From NCBI RefSeq assembly GCF_030730905.1, contig NZ_JAVAMP010000006.1:152133-216132 (forward strand): DNA of 64,000 bases, read 5' to 3'. The number at the start of each line of letters is the position of its first letter. Position 1 is the stretch's first letter. Positions 1-9,061 of this stretch are shown in pieces. The translations under genes and the position numbers were made by a program. A model generated the notes under the pieces. It was not told the DNA's origin. It ran no database searches and worked only from the letters and a program-made list of their open reading frames with translations. The stretch comes from Chengkuizengella axinellae (GTDB taxonomy: Bacteria > Bacillota > Bacilli > Paenibacillales > KCTC-33759).

Positions 1-24
1 AACTTAAACAAGAGAAATCAAATC

Positions 25-1360
25 ATGAGAATCATAACACCTTTGACAAAATATATAATAGTATCTTTACTACTATTTTCATTTACTATATTTATCCTAT
101 CATCACAAATCAAAAGGTATCGATCGAAACTCCCTTTACTATAGGATCTATAAGTAAATCTTTAACAGGTTTAGGCATCATAAAGTTAATTGAAGAAGGA
201 ATGGTTAAGCTTGAAGACCCAGTCCAAGAGCATATTCCATAGTTTACTCTTAAAAACAAACAAGAATCCTCTCAAATTACAATTAAACATTTACTTTCAC
301 ATACAAGCGGGATTAGTACTTATACAGGATTACTTTTAGCAGATCAAGGATCTAAAGAATTCAATGCGATTAAGAATCAGGTAAAAAAACTTTCAAATGT
401 TAATATAAACAGTTTACCAGGTGAAAAATATCAATATAGTGATGCAAACTATTTAATTCTAGGTGCACTTATTGAAGAAATTACAAATCAAAAATTTTCT
501 GAGTACATGGAACAACAAGTGTTTGCACCATTAGATATGCAGAATTCTGCAGCTGACAGTGAATCAGCATATAGAAAAGGATATTTAACTGGTTATCAAT
601 CTTGGATAGGATTTCCTAGAAAAAGTTCAATAACATATGATGATTCTGGAGCTCCTTACGGATACATATCTGCAAGTGCTGAAGATATGATCAAATATAT
701 CAAATTTATAAGTCAACAAAGCAGTAACAATCTGATATCTGATCAAAACATGAAATTATATTTATCACCTCTTATTCAAACCTCTGAAAATCGGTATTAT
801 GGTTTTGGATTAAGAATAACAAATCCAGATTCTATAAACAAAATGATATGGCATTCTGGTTCAACCCCTGATTCAAGGTCAGAGATGTTTTTTATGCCAG
901 ATACTGGCTGGGGCGGAGTAATTTTAACTAATAAAAACCATTTTCTAGAGGAAGTAGCACTTGCAACCCTTAAAGAAAGTATTATGAACATATTAAATGG
1001 AGAAGAACCAGTAGCTGTAACTCCACTTACATCTATGATTCAACTGGTTTCAATAATCATTTTATGTATATTCAATTCATTGTAATGTTCATCTATTTCC
1101 TAATAAAGTTTAGAATAGGAAAAGTTCGTAATGTGATGGGATTGCGCGTTACAGGAATAATTCTATTACTACTGTCTATTGCTATTATTCCCTTATTAAT
1201 TTATGGCGTTGGAGTTCCATGGCATGCAATTAAAGTATTTGCTGCCGATGTTGCATTACTAACTATTTTATTGGTTATTCTACTAGCAATGAACGGATTA
1301 TTATTCGTGTTCATGTCCTTTAGACAAAACAACATGAAAATACCGATTGGCAAGCCTTAA
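25..1360 (+). pseudogene. Decayed beta-lactamase-family serine hydrolase
   Basis: This is a broken penicillin-binding-protein-like serine hydrolase. The body (frame from about 90 to 1085) keeps the SxxK motif in TIGSISKSLTG, a YSDANY motif and the HSG motif in WHSGSTPD. Three lesions are visible. An ATG at 25 opens a hydrophobic signal-like segment that is out of frame with the body and stops at about 140; roughly the first domain strand set is missing. An in-frame TAG at 240-242 (HIP-stop-FTLKN) sits where family members usually have Trp, so it looks like a TGG to TAG change. Near 1064-1085 the frame shifts again, and the C-terminal membrane segments continue to 1360 in another frame. A product of about 190 residues could start at 507 but would lack the SxxK serine. 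Confidence 0.8.
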
Positions 1361-1455
1361 AAAGAAGACAAAGGGCTAGTATTAATTCAAGGATGAATTA
1401 ATCAATTTTAAAATCATAAGAATTGAATACCAATATTGCGATAGAAATTCCTACA

Positions 1456-2637
1456 TTATTTACAAACATTTTCTTTAAAAAAACGACCAATTCTCTCAAC
1501 CGCTTCTATTAAAACTTTCTCTTCATGCACCAAAGCAATACGAACATACCCTTCCCCTTCTTTCCCAAAAGCATCACCTGGAATGACAACTACACCTTCA
1601 GAGAATAGTATTTCCTGGGAAATTTGTCGAGAAGTCCAACCTTGAGGGATTTTAGCCCAAATAAACATGGATGCTTTAGGCTTTTTAACATTCCAACCTA
1701 TATCACGTAAACCTTCTACCATCAAATTTCTACGATTTTCATAGACTCGAGCAACTGAATGATCGCTTTCCATATCCTCTTCCAATGCTGTAATTGCCGC
1801 TTTCTGAATAGGAAGAAACACACCATAATCAATGTTAGATTTGATCATTCTTAGAGCACTTATTACATCAGCATGACCTACTAGGTAACCAATCCTACAA
1901 CCAGCCATATTAAACGCTTTTGACATGGAATGGAATTCGACAGCAATTTCTTTAGCACCTTCTACTTCAAGTACACTGCTTGGTTTAAATCCATCAAATG
2001 CCATTTCTGAATATGCTAAATCATGAACTGCAACAATTTCATGTTTTTTCGACCATTTAATCCATTTTTCAAAAAATGATCGATCAGCTACTGCAGATAT
2101 TGGATTACTAGGATAATTTAATATCATAAACTTAGCTTGTTTTAAAATATGATCAGGTATTTCATCTAACTGAGGTAAAAAATCATGTTCCTCTTTAAGA
2201 GGAACCAAATATGGTTTAACCCCTGCTAATTCCAAACTCGCACTGTATATGGGATAACCAGGATCAGGAACTAATACGATATCACCAGGATTGCAAATGG
2301 ACATTGCCAAATGAGCCAATCCATCTTGTGAACCCATAAGTGTCAGGACTTCAGATTCAGCATTCAGTTTCACATTAAAACGATAACGATACCAGTTGGA
2401 TACGGCCTTTCTAAAGGCTAAACTCCCTTCAGAAGTTGGATAGCCATAATCATTTGGATTGTCAATTGCCTTATGCAATTTCTGAATCACTTTTTTCGAA
2501 GGTGGGAGATCAGGACTGCCTATTCCTAGGTCTATCACATTCACCCCTGATTCTATGACTTCTTTTTTCCACTCAGCTAATTCAGAAAATATAGCGGATC
2601 CTAAATTATTCAGCCGATTTGATCCTGTAATTCTCAT
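1456..2637 (-). CDS. Class I PLP-dependent aminotransferase (LL-DAP aminotransferase-like)
   Basis: Cytoplasmic fold-type I aminotransferase of about 393 residues, the usual length of the PatA/DapL/AspC group. Visible marks are the N-terminal LGIGSPDLPP segment, the YPSNPISA motif that positions PLP, and the Schiff-base lysine in FHSMSKAFNMAGCRIGY. The ATG at 2637 is chosen because a GAGGA lies seven bases upstream; an in-frame ATG at 2712 adds 25 atypical residues and has GAGG directly touching it. It follows the site-2 protease gene, whose stop is at 2716, so the two may be cotranscribed. Family members transaminate Asp, aromatic amino acids or LL-diaminopimelate; the substrate cannot be fixed from sequence alone. 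Confidence 0.85.
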   Translation of the reverse strand: MRITGSNRLNNLGSAIFSELAEWKKEVIESGVNVIDLGIGSPDLPPSKKVIQKLHKAIDNPNDYGYPTSEGSLAFRKAVSNWYRYRFNVKLNAESEVLTLMGSQDGLAHLAMSICNPGDIVLVPDPGYPIYSASLELAGVKPYLVPLKEEHDFLPQLDEIPDHILKQAKFMILNYPSNPISAVADRSFFEKWIKWSKKHEIVAVHDLAYSEMAFDGFKPSSVLEVEGAKEIAVEFHSMSKAFNMAGCRIGYLVGHADVISALRMIKSNIDYGVFLPIQKAAITALEEDMESDHSVARVYENRRNLMVEGLRDIGWNVKKPKASMFIWAKIPQGWTSRQISQEILFSEGVVVIPGDAFGKEGEGYVRIALVHEEKVLIEAVERIGRFFKENVCK

Positions 2638-2715
2638 ATATCTATCCTCGATTTCTCTAATTAATTGTTCAAAGAGTTCCCAAAAAATGATTATCTCGGT
2701 CTTTTTGAACATCCT

Positions 2716-3852
2716 CTATAAGTTAGATAATGTTTGTTGTCCTACTACAGAAGTCATATATAACATGTATCCTAAAAAGACTGCTAAAGCTCCGTAAGCC
2801 AAACCATATCTCCATCTTGTTGCATTAGGCACATTATAATAATTATCTGGCTCGAATTGTTCGAGATCTATGACACAATGAATCTTTATAAATCTCCCTG
2901 ACTCCTTTTGAACGGTTTCAATTTGAGAGACATCTACCTTATGAATGATTCCTTGCATTGGAAGATCTATCGTTTGCTTTAAATCTAACTCTTCCCAAAT
3001 TAATTTGAGCTTTTGTTGTCCATCCAGTATTGAGTATGTACTGAAAGTCAGCTCTTTTTTAATGATAGATAATATATTATTGAATTGCTCTGAACCAGAC
3101 GGAATTATAAAACCTTGCTGTAACAAAGTTTCAACTGGTATTTCAAGCTTAGCGCCAATCTCAAGTTTTTTACCTTTTCCTTTTCTTTTCACATACTTTT
3201 GGAATAACTCCCACGCAAATAATACCCATATAATAAAGAACAAAGGACTTCGCAAGAAATAAATGATGACGATTAGCCCTCCGATTAAACCAACCAACCA
3301 TAACCACCTAGTTACAGCTGTGGAAATCCGACCACCATCCAAAGGATGTATTGGCAGTAAATTTACCAAGTTTAATAAAAATCCTACATAGGCTATAACA
3401 AGGAGCAACTGTCCCCATTCACCACCCAGATTCAATCCTATTAAAAATGCAGCAACAGCACCTGCTGTCCCTAGAACAGGACCACCTATGGCTATATAAG
3501 CCTCCGTCACAGCATCTCTTGGATTTCTTTTCATAGAAATCAATGCTCCTAAAAAAGGAATAAAAAACGGTGCAGATACAGGTAAACCTTTCTGCTTTGC
3601 TGCTATTACATGACCTAACTCATGAATTAATAACATCAAAACGAGTCCAACTGCAAATTCAAGAGGAAAGATCACTGCATAGGCACCTACAGAAATAAGC
3701 ATAGATAATAAAGGTCCAGCAAATTTAACTGATTTTAAAACAACTAAAATATTTTTTCCTGCACCTAATAAGAATACTCCTATTGCACCCAAAAACCACA
3801 TTGGATTTTGTTTGTTTTTTTTATGGCTTCCATTCTGATTTTGAGCATCCAA
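2716..3852 (-). CDS. Site-2 protease family (M50) membrane metalloprotease
   Basis: Polytopic membrane zinc protease of about 378 residues. The HELGH zinc motif lies in LLIHELGHVIAAK and the second metal site in NLLPIHPLDGGRI, the order expected for M50 proteases. Hydrophobic segments surround both motifs, a soluble domain of roughly 130 residues follows, and a last membrane segment ends the protein. Such enzymes cut substrates within the membrane, often in signalling. The start is uncertain: a TTG at 3852 has AGGTG eight bases upstream, while a TTG at 3870 and a GTG at 3855 are also in frame. The next gene downstream is the aminotransferase and the one upstream is the Spx/ArsC-like protein, all on the same strand. 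Confidence 0.85.
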   Translation of the reverse strand: MDAQNQNGSHKKNKQNPMWFLGAIGVFLLGAGKNILVVLKSVKFAGPLLSMLISVGAYAVIFPLEFAVGLVLMLLIHELGHVIAAKQKGLPVSAPFFIPFLGALISMKRNPRDAVTEAYIAIGGPVLGTAGAVAAFLIGLNLGGEWGQLLLVIAYVGFLLNLVNLLPIHPLDGGRISTAVTRWLWLVGLIGGLIVIIYFLRSPLFFIIWVLFAWELFQKYVKRKGKGKKLEIGAKLEIPVETLLQQGFIIPSGSEQFNNILSIIKKELTFSTYSILDGQQKLKLIWEELDLKQTIDLPMQGIIHKVDVSQIETVQKESGRFIKIHCVIDLEQFEPDNYYNVPNATRWRYGLAYGALAVFLGYMLYMTSVVGQQTLSNL

Positions 3853-3883
3853 CACTTCAACACCTACCAATCAATAATAAGAT

Positions 3884-4246
3884 TTATTTCATGCCCCATA
3901 CTTCATCATATGTTTCTTCCTTAAAACCAACCGTTACTTTATCACCATCTGTTACAATGGGACGTTTAAGTAATTTCCCATTAGAAGCCAACAAATCTAT
4001 TTTTTCCTCAGTAGACATAGATGGAAGTTTATCCTTTAAGCTCATTTCTTTATAAACTTGACCAGAGGTATTAAAAAACTTTTTAATATCTAATCCACTT
4101 GTTTCAATCAAATCAGAAATTTCTGAGGCTGATGGAGGTTCCTCAACTATTGGTATTAAGTGAACGTCTAAATTTTTTTCTTTAAACCATTTAATCGCTT
4201 TGCGACATGTTCCACATCTTGAATATTCATAAACTTTTAGTGACAT
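3884..4246 (-). CDS. Spx/ArsC-fold thioredoxin-like protein (YusI type)
   Basis: Small cytoplasmic protein of 120 residues with the ArsC/Spx thioredoxin fold. Near the N terminus it carries YSRCGTCRKAIKWF, a CxxC redox site, and later LLKRPIVTDGDKVTVGF, the conserved Arg-Pro loop of this family. Length matches the family. The Spx C-terminal features for RNA polymerase binding are not evident, so it is closer to YusI/arsenate-reductase-like proteins than to Spx itself. It is the first gene of a leftward group with the protease and aminotransferase. Confidence 0.85.
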   Translation of the reverse strand: MSLKVYEYSRCGTCRKAIKWFKEKNLDVHLIPIVEEPPSASEISDLIETSGLDIKKFFNTSGQVYKEMSLKDKLPSMSTEEKIDLLASNGKLLKRPIVTDGDKVTVGFKEETYDEVWGMK

Positions 4247-4488
4247 TTATATTCTCTCCTTATATATCGTTTGTACTAGAGGTTATTCATAAATTGTCAA
4301 ATAAAAAAATAGTAAAGTCAAGTGCAATGAATAAAACCCCTCTTATTTTAAAATGGTATTATTTTGTTTATTTTTATATTTTTTTGTCCTATAAGAAATA
4401 TTTATAATTAAAAAGGAAGGATTTTATCAATGATTGTTGAAATATGTTAGTGAGTACTTTTCAAATTTTTTACAACAAAGGTGATTTT

Positions 4489-6105
4489 ATGGAGAATGAA
4501 CCATACTACTTAACGGAATCAAAAAATAAATGTCGTGAACAAGGAATGGATCCAAATAAAATGCCAAAAAGCAAAACAAAATTATCAAATGAACAGCTAA
4601 AACAGAAAAAAGCAACTTATGAAGAAATATTATCTATTATGAGTTTTTATGTGATGAAAATTATTGGCCCTCTAAAAGAAAATTATATGCTGATTGTGAT
4701 TACAGATGATGAAGGGTATATATTAGATATGTTTGGAGATGTGTCTTTCAAATCCATCATTAATAATATTGGAATAACAAACGGTGTTTGTTTATGTGAT
4801 AAAGAAATGGGTACAAACTCTGTGGATGTTGCATTAAACAAAAAACATCCTGTACAGATCGTTGGATCTGGACATTTTCATCATGCGCTGCACCAAACTG
4901 CATGTTATTCTGTTCCTTTTTATTTTTCAGAATCTCATTTTTTATCTGGTACTATATCCATTATGACTACTATCGATCGACATAATCCTTATTTAATTCC
5001 CTTGCTATCATCTATCGTTGACTCTATCGAAAGAGAGCTACTCTTAAAAAAGAAAAATGATCAGCTGAATCTTTTCCATAACATCACAATCAATACGATT
5101 AGAGATGGTGTCATTATTACAAATAAGTACGGCAGAATTACTGAAATCAATCATTTTGTTCAAGAATTGTTTAATCGCAGTAAAGAGGATTTATTAGAGA
5201 ACTCGATTTTTGATTTAGATCCTTTTGGTAAGTATTTATATGATGTATTAGAAAATGAAACCATTGTACAGGATCATAAAATTTATTTTGATTCGCAACA
5301 TTGTAATACAAAAATATGTCTTTTGGATGCACTACCAATATATGATGACAATAATGAGCTTATAGGTTCATTTGCAAATATACGAGATATTACAGAAAAG
5401 TACAACTTAGAAAAACAAGTTATTTTATCAGAGAAATTTTCTGCAATAGGTAAATTAGCAGCTGGACTAGCTCATGAAATCAGAAACCCTCTAACCTCCA
5501 TCATGGGATTTACACATTTATTAAAACAAAAATATACAGAAGACGAGGCAGATGAAAGATACATTAATATTATTTCTGATGAACTATCTTCTTTGAATGA
5601 AATGGTATCTCAATTTGTCCTGATGGCCAAACCTTCTAGTCCAGAGTTTCGTCTAGTTGATATTCAGACATTAATTCAAGATACAGTAAAAATAATGAGA
5701 AGCCAGGCTATTTTAAAAAACATTGCTATTGAAGAGAAATTGCTTGATCATGAGGTAAATCTGCTTATCGATTCTGCTCAAATAAAACAAGTCTTTATTA
5801 ATCTCATTCAGAATGCAATTGAAGCTATGGATCAAAACGGGACGATTCAAATTATAGTTAAAGAAAAACAAGACTCCGTTATTATAGATGTAGTAGATGA
5901 AGGAAAGGGGATTGCTGATAAGGAGATTAATCAAATCTTAAATCCCTTCTTTTCAACAAAGGATAGTGGATTAGGTCTTGGATTGTCTATTTCTTATCGT
6001 ATTTTAAACAATCATAATGCAAAAATAGACGTGTTATCTAAGCTCGGAAAGGGAACCACATTTACATTAATCTTCCCTAGGAGCAGTAAAGGAGGCTCAT
6101 GGTGA
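4489..6105 (+). CDS. Orphan sensor histidine kinase (GAF-like, PAS, HisKA, HATPase)
   Basis: Soluble histidine kinase of about 538 residues with no membrane segments. The N-terminal third resembles the GAF-like sensor found ahead of sigma-54 activators (segment KEMGTNSVDVALN). A PAS domain follows at roughly 200-315. The HisKA phosphoacceptor is His329 in GLAHEIRNPLTS, and the HATPase domain from about 435 keeps the N box NLIQNAIEAM, the G1 box DEGKGI and GLGLGLS. ATG 4489 is preferred because AAAGGTG lies five bases upstream; an ATG at 4444 is in frame without one. No response regulator is adjacent, as in sporulation kinases that feed Spo0F. Its 3' end overlaps the ThDP enzyme gene, so the two are translationally coupled. 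Confidence 0.9.
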   Translation: MENEPYYLTESKNKCREQGMDPNKMPKSKTKLSNEQLKQKKATYEEILSIMSFYVMKIIGPLKENYMLIVITDDEGYILDMFGDVSFKSIINNIGITNGVCLCDKEMGTNSVDVALNKKHPVQIVGSGHFHHALHQTACYSVPFYFSESHFLSGTISIMTTIDRHNPYLIPLLSSIVDSIERELLLKKKNDQLNLFHNITINTIRDGVIITNKYGRITEINHFVQELFNRSKEDLLENSIFDLDPFGKYLYDVLENETIVQDHKIYFDSQHCNTKICLLDALPIYDDNNELIGSFANIRDITEKYNLEKQVILSEKFSAIGKLAAGLAHEIRNPLTSIMGFTHLLKQKYTEDEADERYINIISDELSSLNEMVSQFVLMAKPSSPEFRLVDIQTLIQDTVKIMRSQAILKNIAIEEKLLDHEVNLLIDSAQIKQVFINLIQNAIEAMDQNGTIQIIVKEKQDSVIIDVVDEGKGIADKEINQILNPFFSTKDSGLGLGLSISYRILNNHNAKIDVLSKLGKGTTFTLIFPRSSKGGSW

Positions 6106-7766
6106 AAAGTATAGTATCCATTTTAGTTAGTAATCTCCGTAAAGCAGGCATTACTCACATATTTGGTATTCCGGGGAAAGCTGTTGTTCCGCTTATATTA
6201 GAAGCAGAAGATCAAGGAATTCGTTTTGTTTTATGCAGACATGAATCTGGTGCAGGATTTGCCGCGGCAGGATATGCGTTAAGAAAAAAAACAATGGGTG
6301 TTGCAATTGGAACAAGTGGTCCAGGTGCAACAAATTTACTTACTTCAGCAGCACAGGCCAAAACATATCATGCACCTGTACTTTTCATTACAGGACACCC
6401 ATCCATGAAAAATACGGGAAAAGCACAAGGGCAAGACTCGACTGCATTTGGAACAGATGTGACTAAAATGTTTGAACCCGTTACACTATTCAGTTCACGG
6501 ATTGAGAGAGCCGATTTATTACATACTCATCTATCACACGCTGTAACTAAAGCACTGCAAGGACCAATGGGACCTGTTCACTTGTCTATTCCCCTCGATG
6601 TTTTAACTGAAAAAATCACCCCATTTGAATTACCTGCTGTGGATCAAGCTTCACTTCTATCACCACATATAGATAAAGTCGTACCCCTTATCCGAAAAAG
6701 CATTCTCCCTGTTGTACTATTAGGAAAAGGAGTTCACTTAAGTAATGCTTACGATGAAATTAAACAGTTTGTTGAAATATATCAACTCCCTGTTATAACA
6801 ACACCAGGGGGCAAGGGCACTCTCCCTACAGACCATCCTTTAAATTTAGGAGGATTTGGTTTGGGTGGAAGTTCACAAGCTGATGAGTACATGTTAGCAG
6901 GAATTGACTTACTCATTGTCATAGGAAGTAAGTTGTCTGATATGTCTCTTGCTGGATTTACTCCAAAGATGCAGCCTAAACAGGTCATTCACTTTGATTA
7001 TGAGGGAACATTTATGGGTAAAACAATTCAAGTCCCTACTTTAGGTATACGAGGGGACATTCGGACAAATATAAAATACATACTTAAAGAGTCACGAATT
7101 CCCTCTAATTTTCTGAAACAAGTTCCTATGGCCGAAGTAGCAGCCTCAGTCGAACTAGAGGATCAATGTGCCCAAATGCAGACTGAACCCATTCAACAAA
7201 ATGGAGTATTTATGACATCCAAAGCTGCTATCCTAGAAATGCAAAAATATATCCCCAAAAAAACGGTGTTTTTTGCAGATGATGGTAGTCATAGTTTTTA
7301 TGCTATAAAACATCTTGAGCTTTCAGAGGGAAGTGCTTTTTATTTTGATGATGTTTTTGGAGCGATGGGTCATTCCATTAGTTATGCTCTTGGAGCTAAG
7401 TTGGCTGCAGCAAATGAAAATGTTGTCTGTATTACAGGTGACGGTTGTTTCATGATGCATGGAGCAGAAATTTCTGCAGCAGTAAACGAAAATGTAAACA
7501 TTACATACATCGTGTTCAACAATGGATGTTTAGACATGGTGAATAAAGGGATGTCGCATCATTTAGGCAGAACAGATGGAACCGTATTTGAAACACCAGT
7601 AGATGTTAAACAGTTTGCTGAATCCCTAGGAGCAAAAGCATTTCGCTGTACAAATCTCCAAGAAGTTAAATCTGCTATTCAAGATGCACTCCATTATTTC
7701 TCCTGTTCTGTAGTTGAACTTATTGTTGATCCTAACGAAATTCCACCTACTTTAAAAAGAGGTTAA
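6099..7766 (+). CDS. ThDP-dependent enzyme, acetolactate synthase large-subunit-like
   Basis: Cytoplasmic thiamine-diphosphate enzyme of about 555 residues with the three-domain plan of acetolactate synthase and related decarboxylases. The catalytic Glu lies in RHESGAGFAAAGYA and the ThDP/Mg motif starts at GDGCFMMHG and ends at NNG in VFNNGCLDM. It lacks a small regulatory subunit next door, so it may be a catabolic or oxoacid decarboxylase rather than IlvB. The ATG at 6099 lies three bases after AGGAGG; a GTG at 6102 has better spacing and may be the true start. It overlaps the kinase gene and is followed 40 bases on by a carboxymuconolactone-decarboxylase-like gene, suggesting one small metabolic operon. 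Confidence 0.85.
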   Translation: MVKSIVSILVSNLRKAGITHIFGIPGKAVVPLILEAEDQGIRFVLCRHESGAGFAAAGYALRKKTMGVAIGTSGPGATNLLTSAAQAKTYHAPVLFITGHPSMKNTGKAQGQDSTAFGTDVTKMFEPVTLFSSRIERADLLHTHLSHAVTKALQGPMGPVHLSIPLDVLTEKITPFELPAVDQASLLSPHIDKVVPLIRKSILPVVLLGKGVHLSNAYDEIKQFVEIYQLPVITTPGGKGTLPTDHPLNLGGFGLGGSSQADEYMLAGIDLLIVIGSKLSDMSLAGFTPKMQPKQVIHFDYEGTFMGKTIQVPTLGIRGDIRTNIKYILKESRIPSNFLKQVPMAEVAASVELEDQCAQMQTEPIQQNGVFMTSKAAILEMQKYIPKKTVFFADDGSHSFYAIKHLELSEGSAFYFDDVFGAMGHSISYALGAKLAAANENVVCITGDGCFMMHGAEISAAVNENVNITYIVFNNGCLDMVNKGMSHHLGRTDGTVFETPVDVKQFAESLGAKAFRCTNLQEVKSAIQDALHYFSCSVVELIVDPNEIPPTLKRG

Positions 7767-7805
7767 AGCTATCAAAAAGATAATCATAAGAGGTGAAGTT
7801 AAATC

Positions 7806-8177
7806 GTGTCATTTGATAAAGGAATGTCAAATATAAAAGAAATTGCTGGAGCCGATGGTATTCATGCTGTAGAAGCCATTCAAGAATTGCATCCCGATAT
7901 TCATAAATATGTGGTTCAATTTGGTTTTGGTGAAATATACTCTAGAAGCGAACTTAACAAAAAGCAACAGGAAATGATCACGATTAGCTGCTTAATTACA
8001 TTAGGAGATACCGCAAATCAGCTTAAATTCCATTTCAAAGCAGCATTAAACGTAGGAATCACTCCAAAAGAAATATTTGGAATTATCATTCATTGCATTC
8101 CATATGTTGGGTTCCCTAGAGTTTTAAATGCTTTGCAAATTGCTAAAGAGGTCATAGACGAAGCAGAAGCATTGTAA
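7806..8177 (+). CDS. Carboxymuconolactone decarboxylase family protein
   Basis: Small all-helical protein of 123 residues of the AhpD/CMD superfamily. The helix EMITISCLITLGDT followed by LKFHFKAALNVGITPKE matches the PcaC-type CMD pattern. The CxxC of AhpD peroxidases is not present, so a decarboxylase or lactonase-like role is more likely than peroxidase activity. It starts with GTG, ten bases after AGGTG. It closes the operon that begins with the orphan kinase and is followed by an intrinsic terminator at 8208. Confidence 0.8.
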   Translation: MSFDKGMSNIKEIAGADGIHAVEAIQELHPDIHKYVVQFGFGEIYSRSELNKKQQEMITISCLITLGDTANQLKFHFKAALNVGITPKEIFGIIIHCIPYVGFPRVLNALQIAKEVIDEAEAL

Positions 8178-8207
8178 TGATTCATATATCATTCTTGAAG
8201 TTGAGAC

Positions 8208-8238
8208 GACGTATTCCATTATTGGATGCGTCTTTTTT
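8208..8238 (+). terminator. Intrinsic terminator after the kinase/ThDP/CMD operon
   Basis: A stem of about nine pairs (GACGTATTCC against GGATGCGTC with G-U pairs) around a short AT loop is followed at once by six T residues. It lies 30 bases after the CMD stop codon. Confidence 0.75.
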
Positions 8239-8320
8239 GTCGCGTTCAATTCATCATATAGAGGGACATTATTACGTAAAATACTAGTAATTCTTTTAAT
8301 AAGATAGGAGACAGAAATTT

Positions 8321-8998
8321 ATGAAAAAAATTACGAATACGATCTTTTGTTTAACTCTATTTAGCCTCATTTTTACTTTTAGTGCAAAAGGGGGAGAAAT
8401 TCATCCTATCGCTTATAACGTTATACCTTTTGAAGAAAAGCAAGATACCCCTGCAATAATACTTACTAAAGAAGAAGTCAAGAATCTTATAAATAATGTC
8501 GAAAAACCTGCTATATTAACTAAAGAATTATTACTAAGCAAAGATCAAGAGCAAATTCTTGAATGGTTCTCTAAGCTGGAACGATCAACATTTGAAATTT
8601 TCAAATCGTTGAACGCATCTCCGATAGACAGTGAATCCAAGGAGATTGTCATTGAAGTGTTGAAACAATATTACAAGGATTCATTCGCAGAAATGATATT
8701 TAATGTTTATTATTCTCCAGTTTATTCAGTTGAAGGCAATTATTATGATTCTTACCCAATGCATGCTTTTCCTTCGATAGAAGTTGAAAAACTACTAAAA
8801 GACCCAAACGTGAATGATGTACGCGTAGAACTTCTCAGTGGTTCATACTACTATGATTTGTTCATTAGTGGAACATCTACTGATCCATTCATATATGAAG
8901 GACCAACCACTGTTGATCCAAATAACCCAGGAAGTGTGAATAGAATCTTTATCATTAATAATCAAAACTTCCTCATTCATGCGATTAGCAATTTTTAA
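8321..8998 (+). CDS. Secreted protein of unknown function, one copy of a shared repeat domain
   Basis: The protein has 225 residues with a clear N-terminal signal peptide (MKKITNTIFCLTLFSLIF). I do not recognise the family. The mature part holds one copy of a domain that starts with KPAILTKELLLS, continues through ILEWFSKLERSTFEI and a conserved SPIDSESKEIVIEVLKQYY helix, and ends in an aromatic beta-rich stretch. The next gene carries two further copies. AGGAG lies upstream of the ATG. The two genes are 63 bases apart and look like relatives by duplication. Confidence 0.75.
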   Translation: MKKITNTIFCLTLFSLIFTFSAKGGEIHPIAYNVIPFEEKQDTPAIILTKEEVKNLINNVEKPAILTKELLLSKDQEQILEWFSKLERSTFEIFKSLNASPIDSESKEIVIEVLKQYYKDSFAEMIFNVYYSPVYSVEGNYYDSYPMHAFPSIEVEKLLKDPNVNDVRVELLSGSYYYDLFISGTSTDPFIYEGPTTVDPNNPGSVNRIFIINNQNFLIHAISNF

Positions 8999-9061
8999 TT
9001 CATCAACCTTTGATTGATCGCAAATTTTTGTTATTTAAGAGATTGGAGAGGTGATCTTTTT

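Noticed and set aside
4430..4450. Six-codon leader frame (MIVEIC) with AAGGAAGG before the kinase gene
   Set aside because: Good site and spacing, but such short frames arise by chance and no attenuator hairpin is visible.
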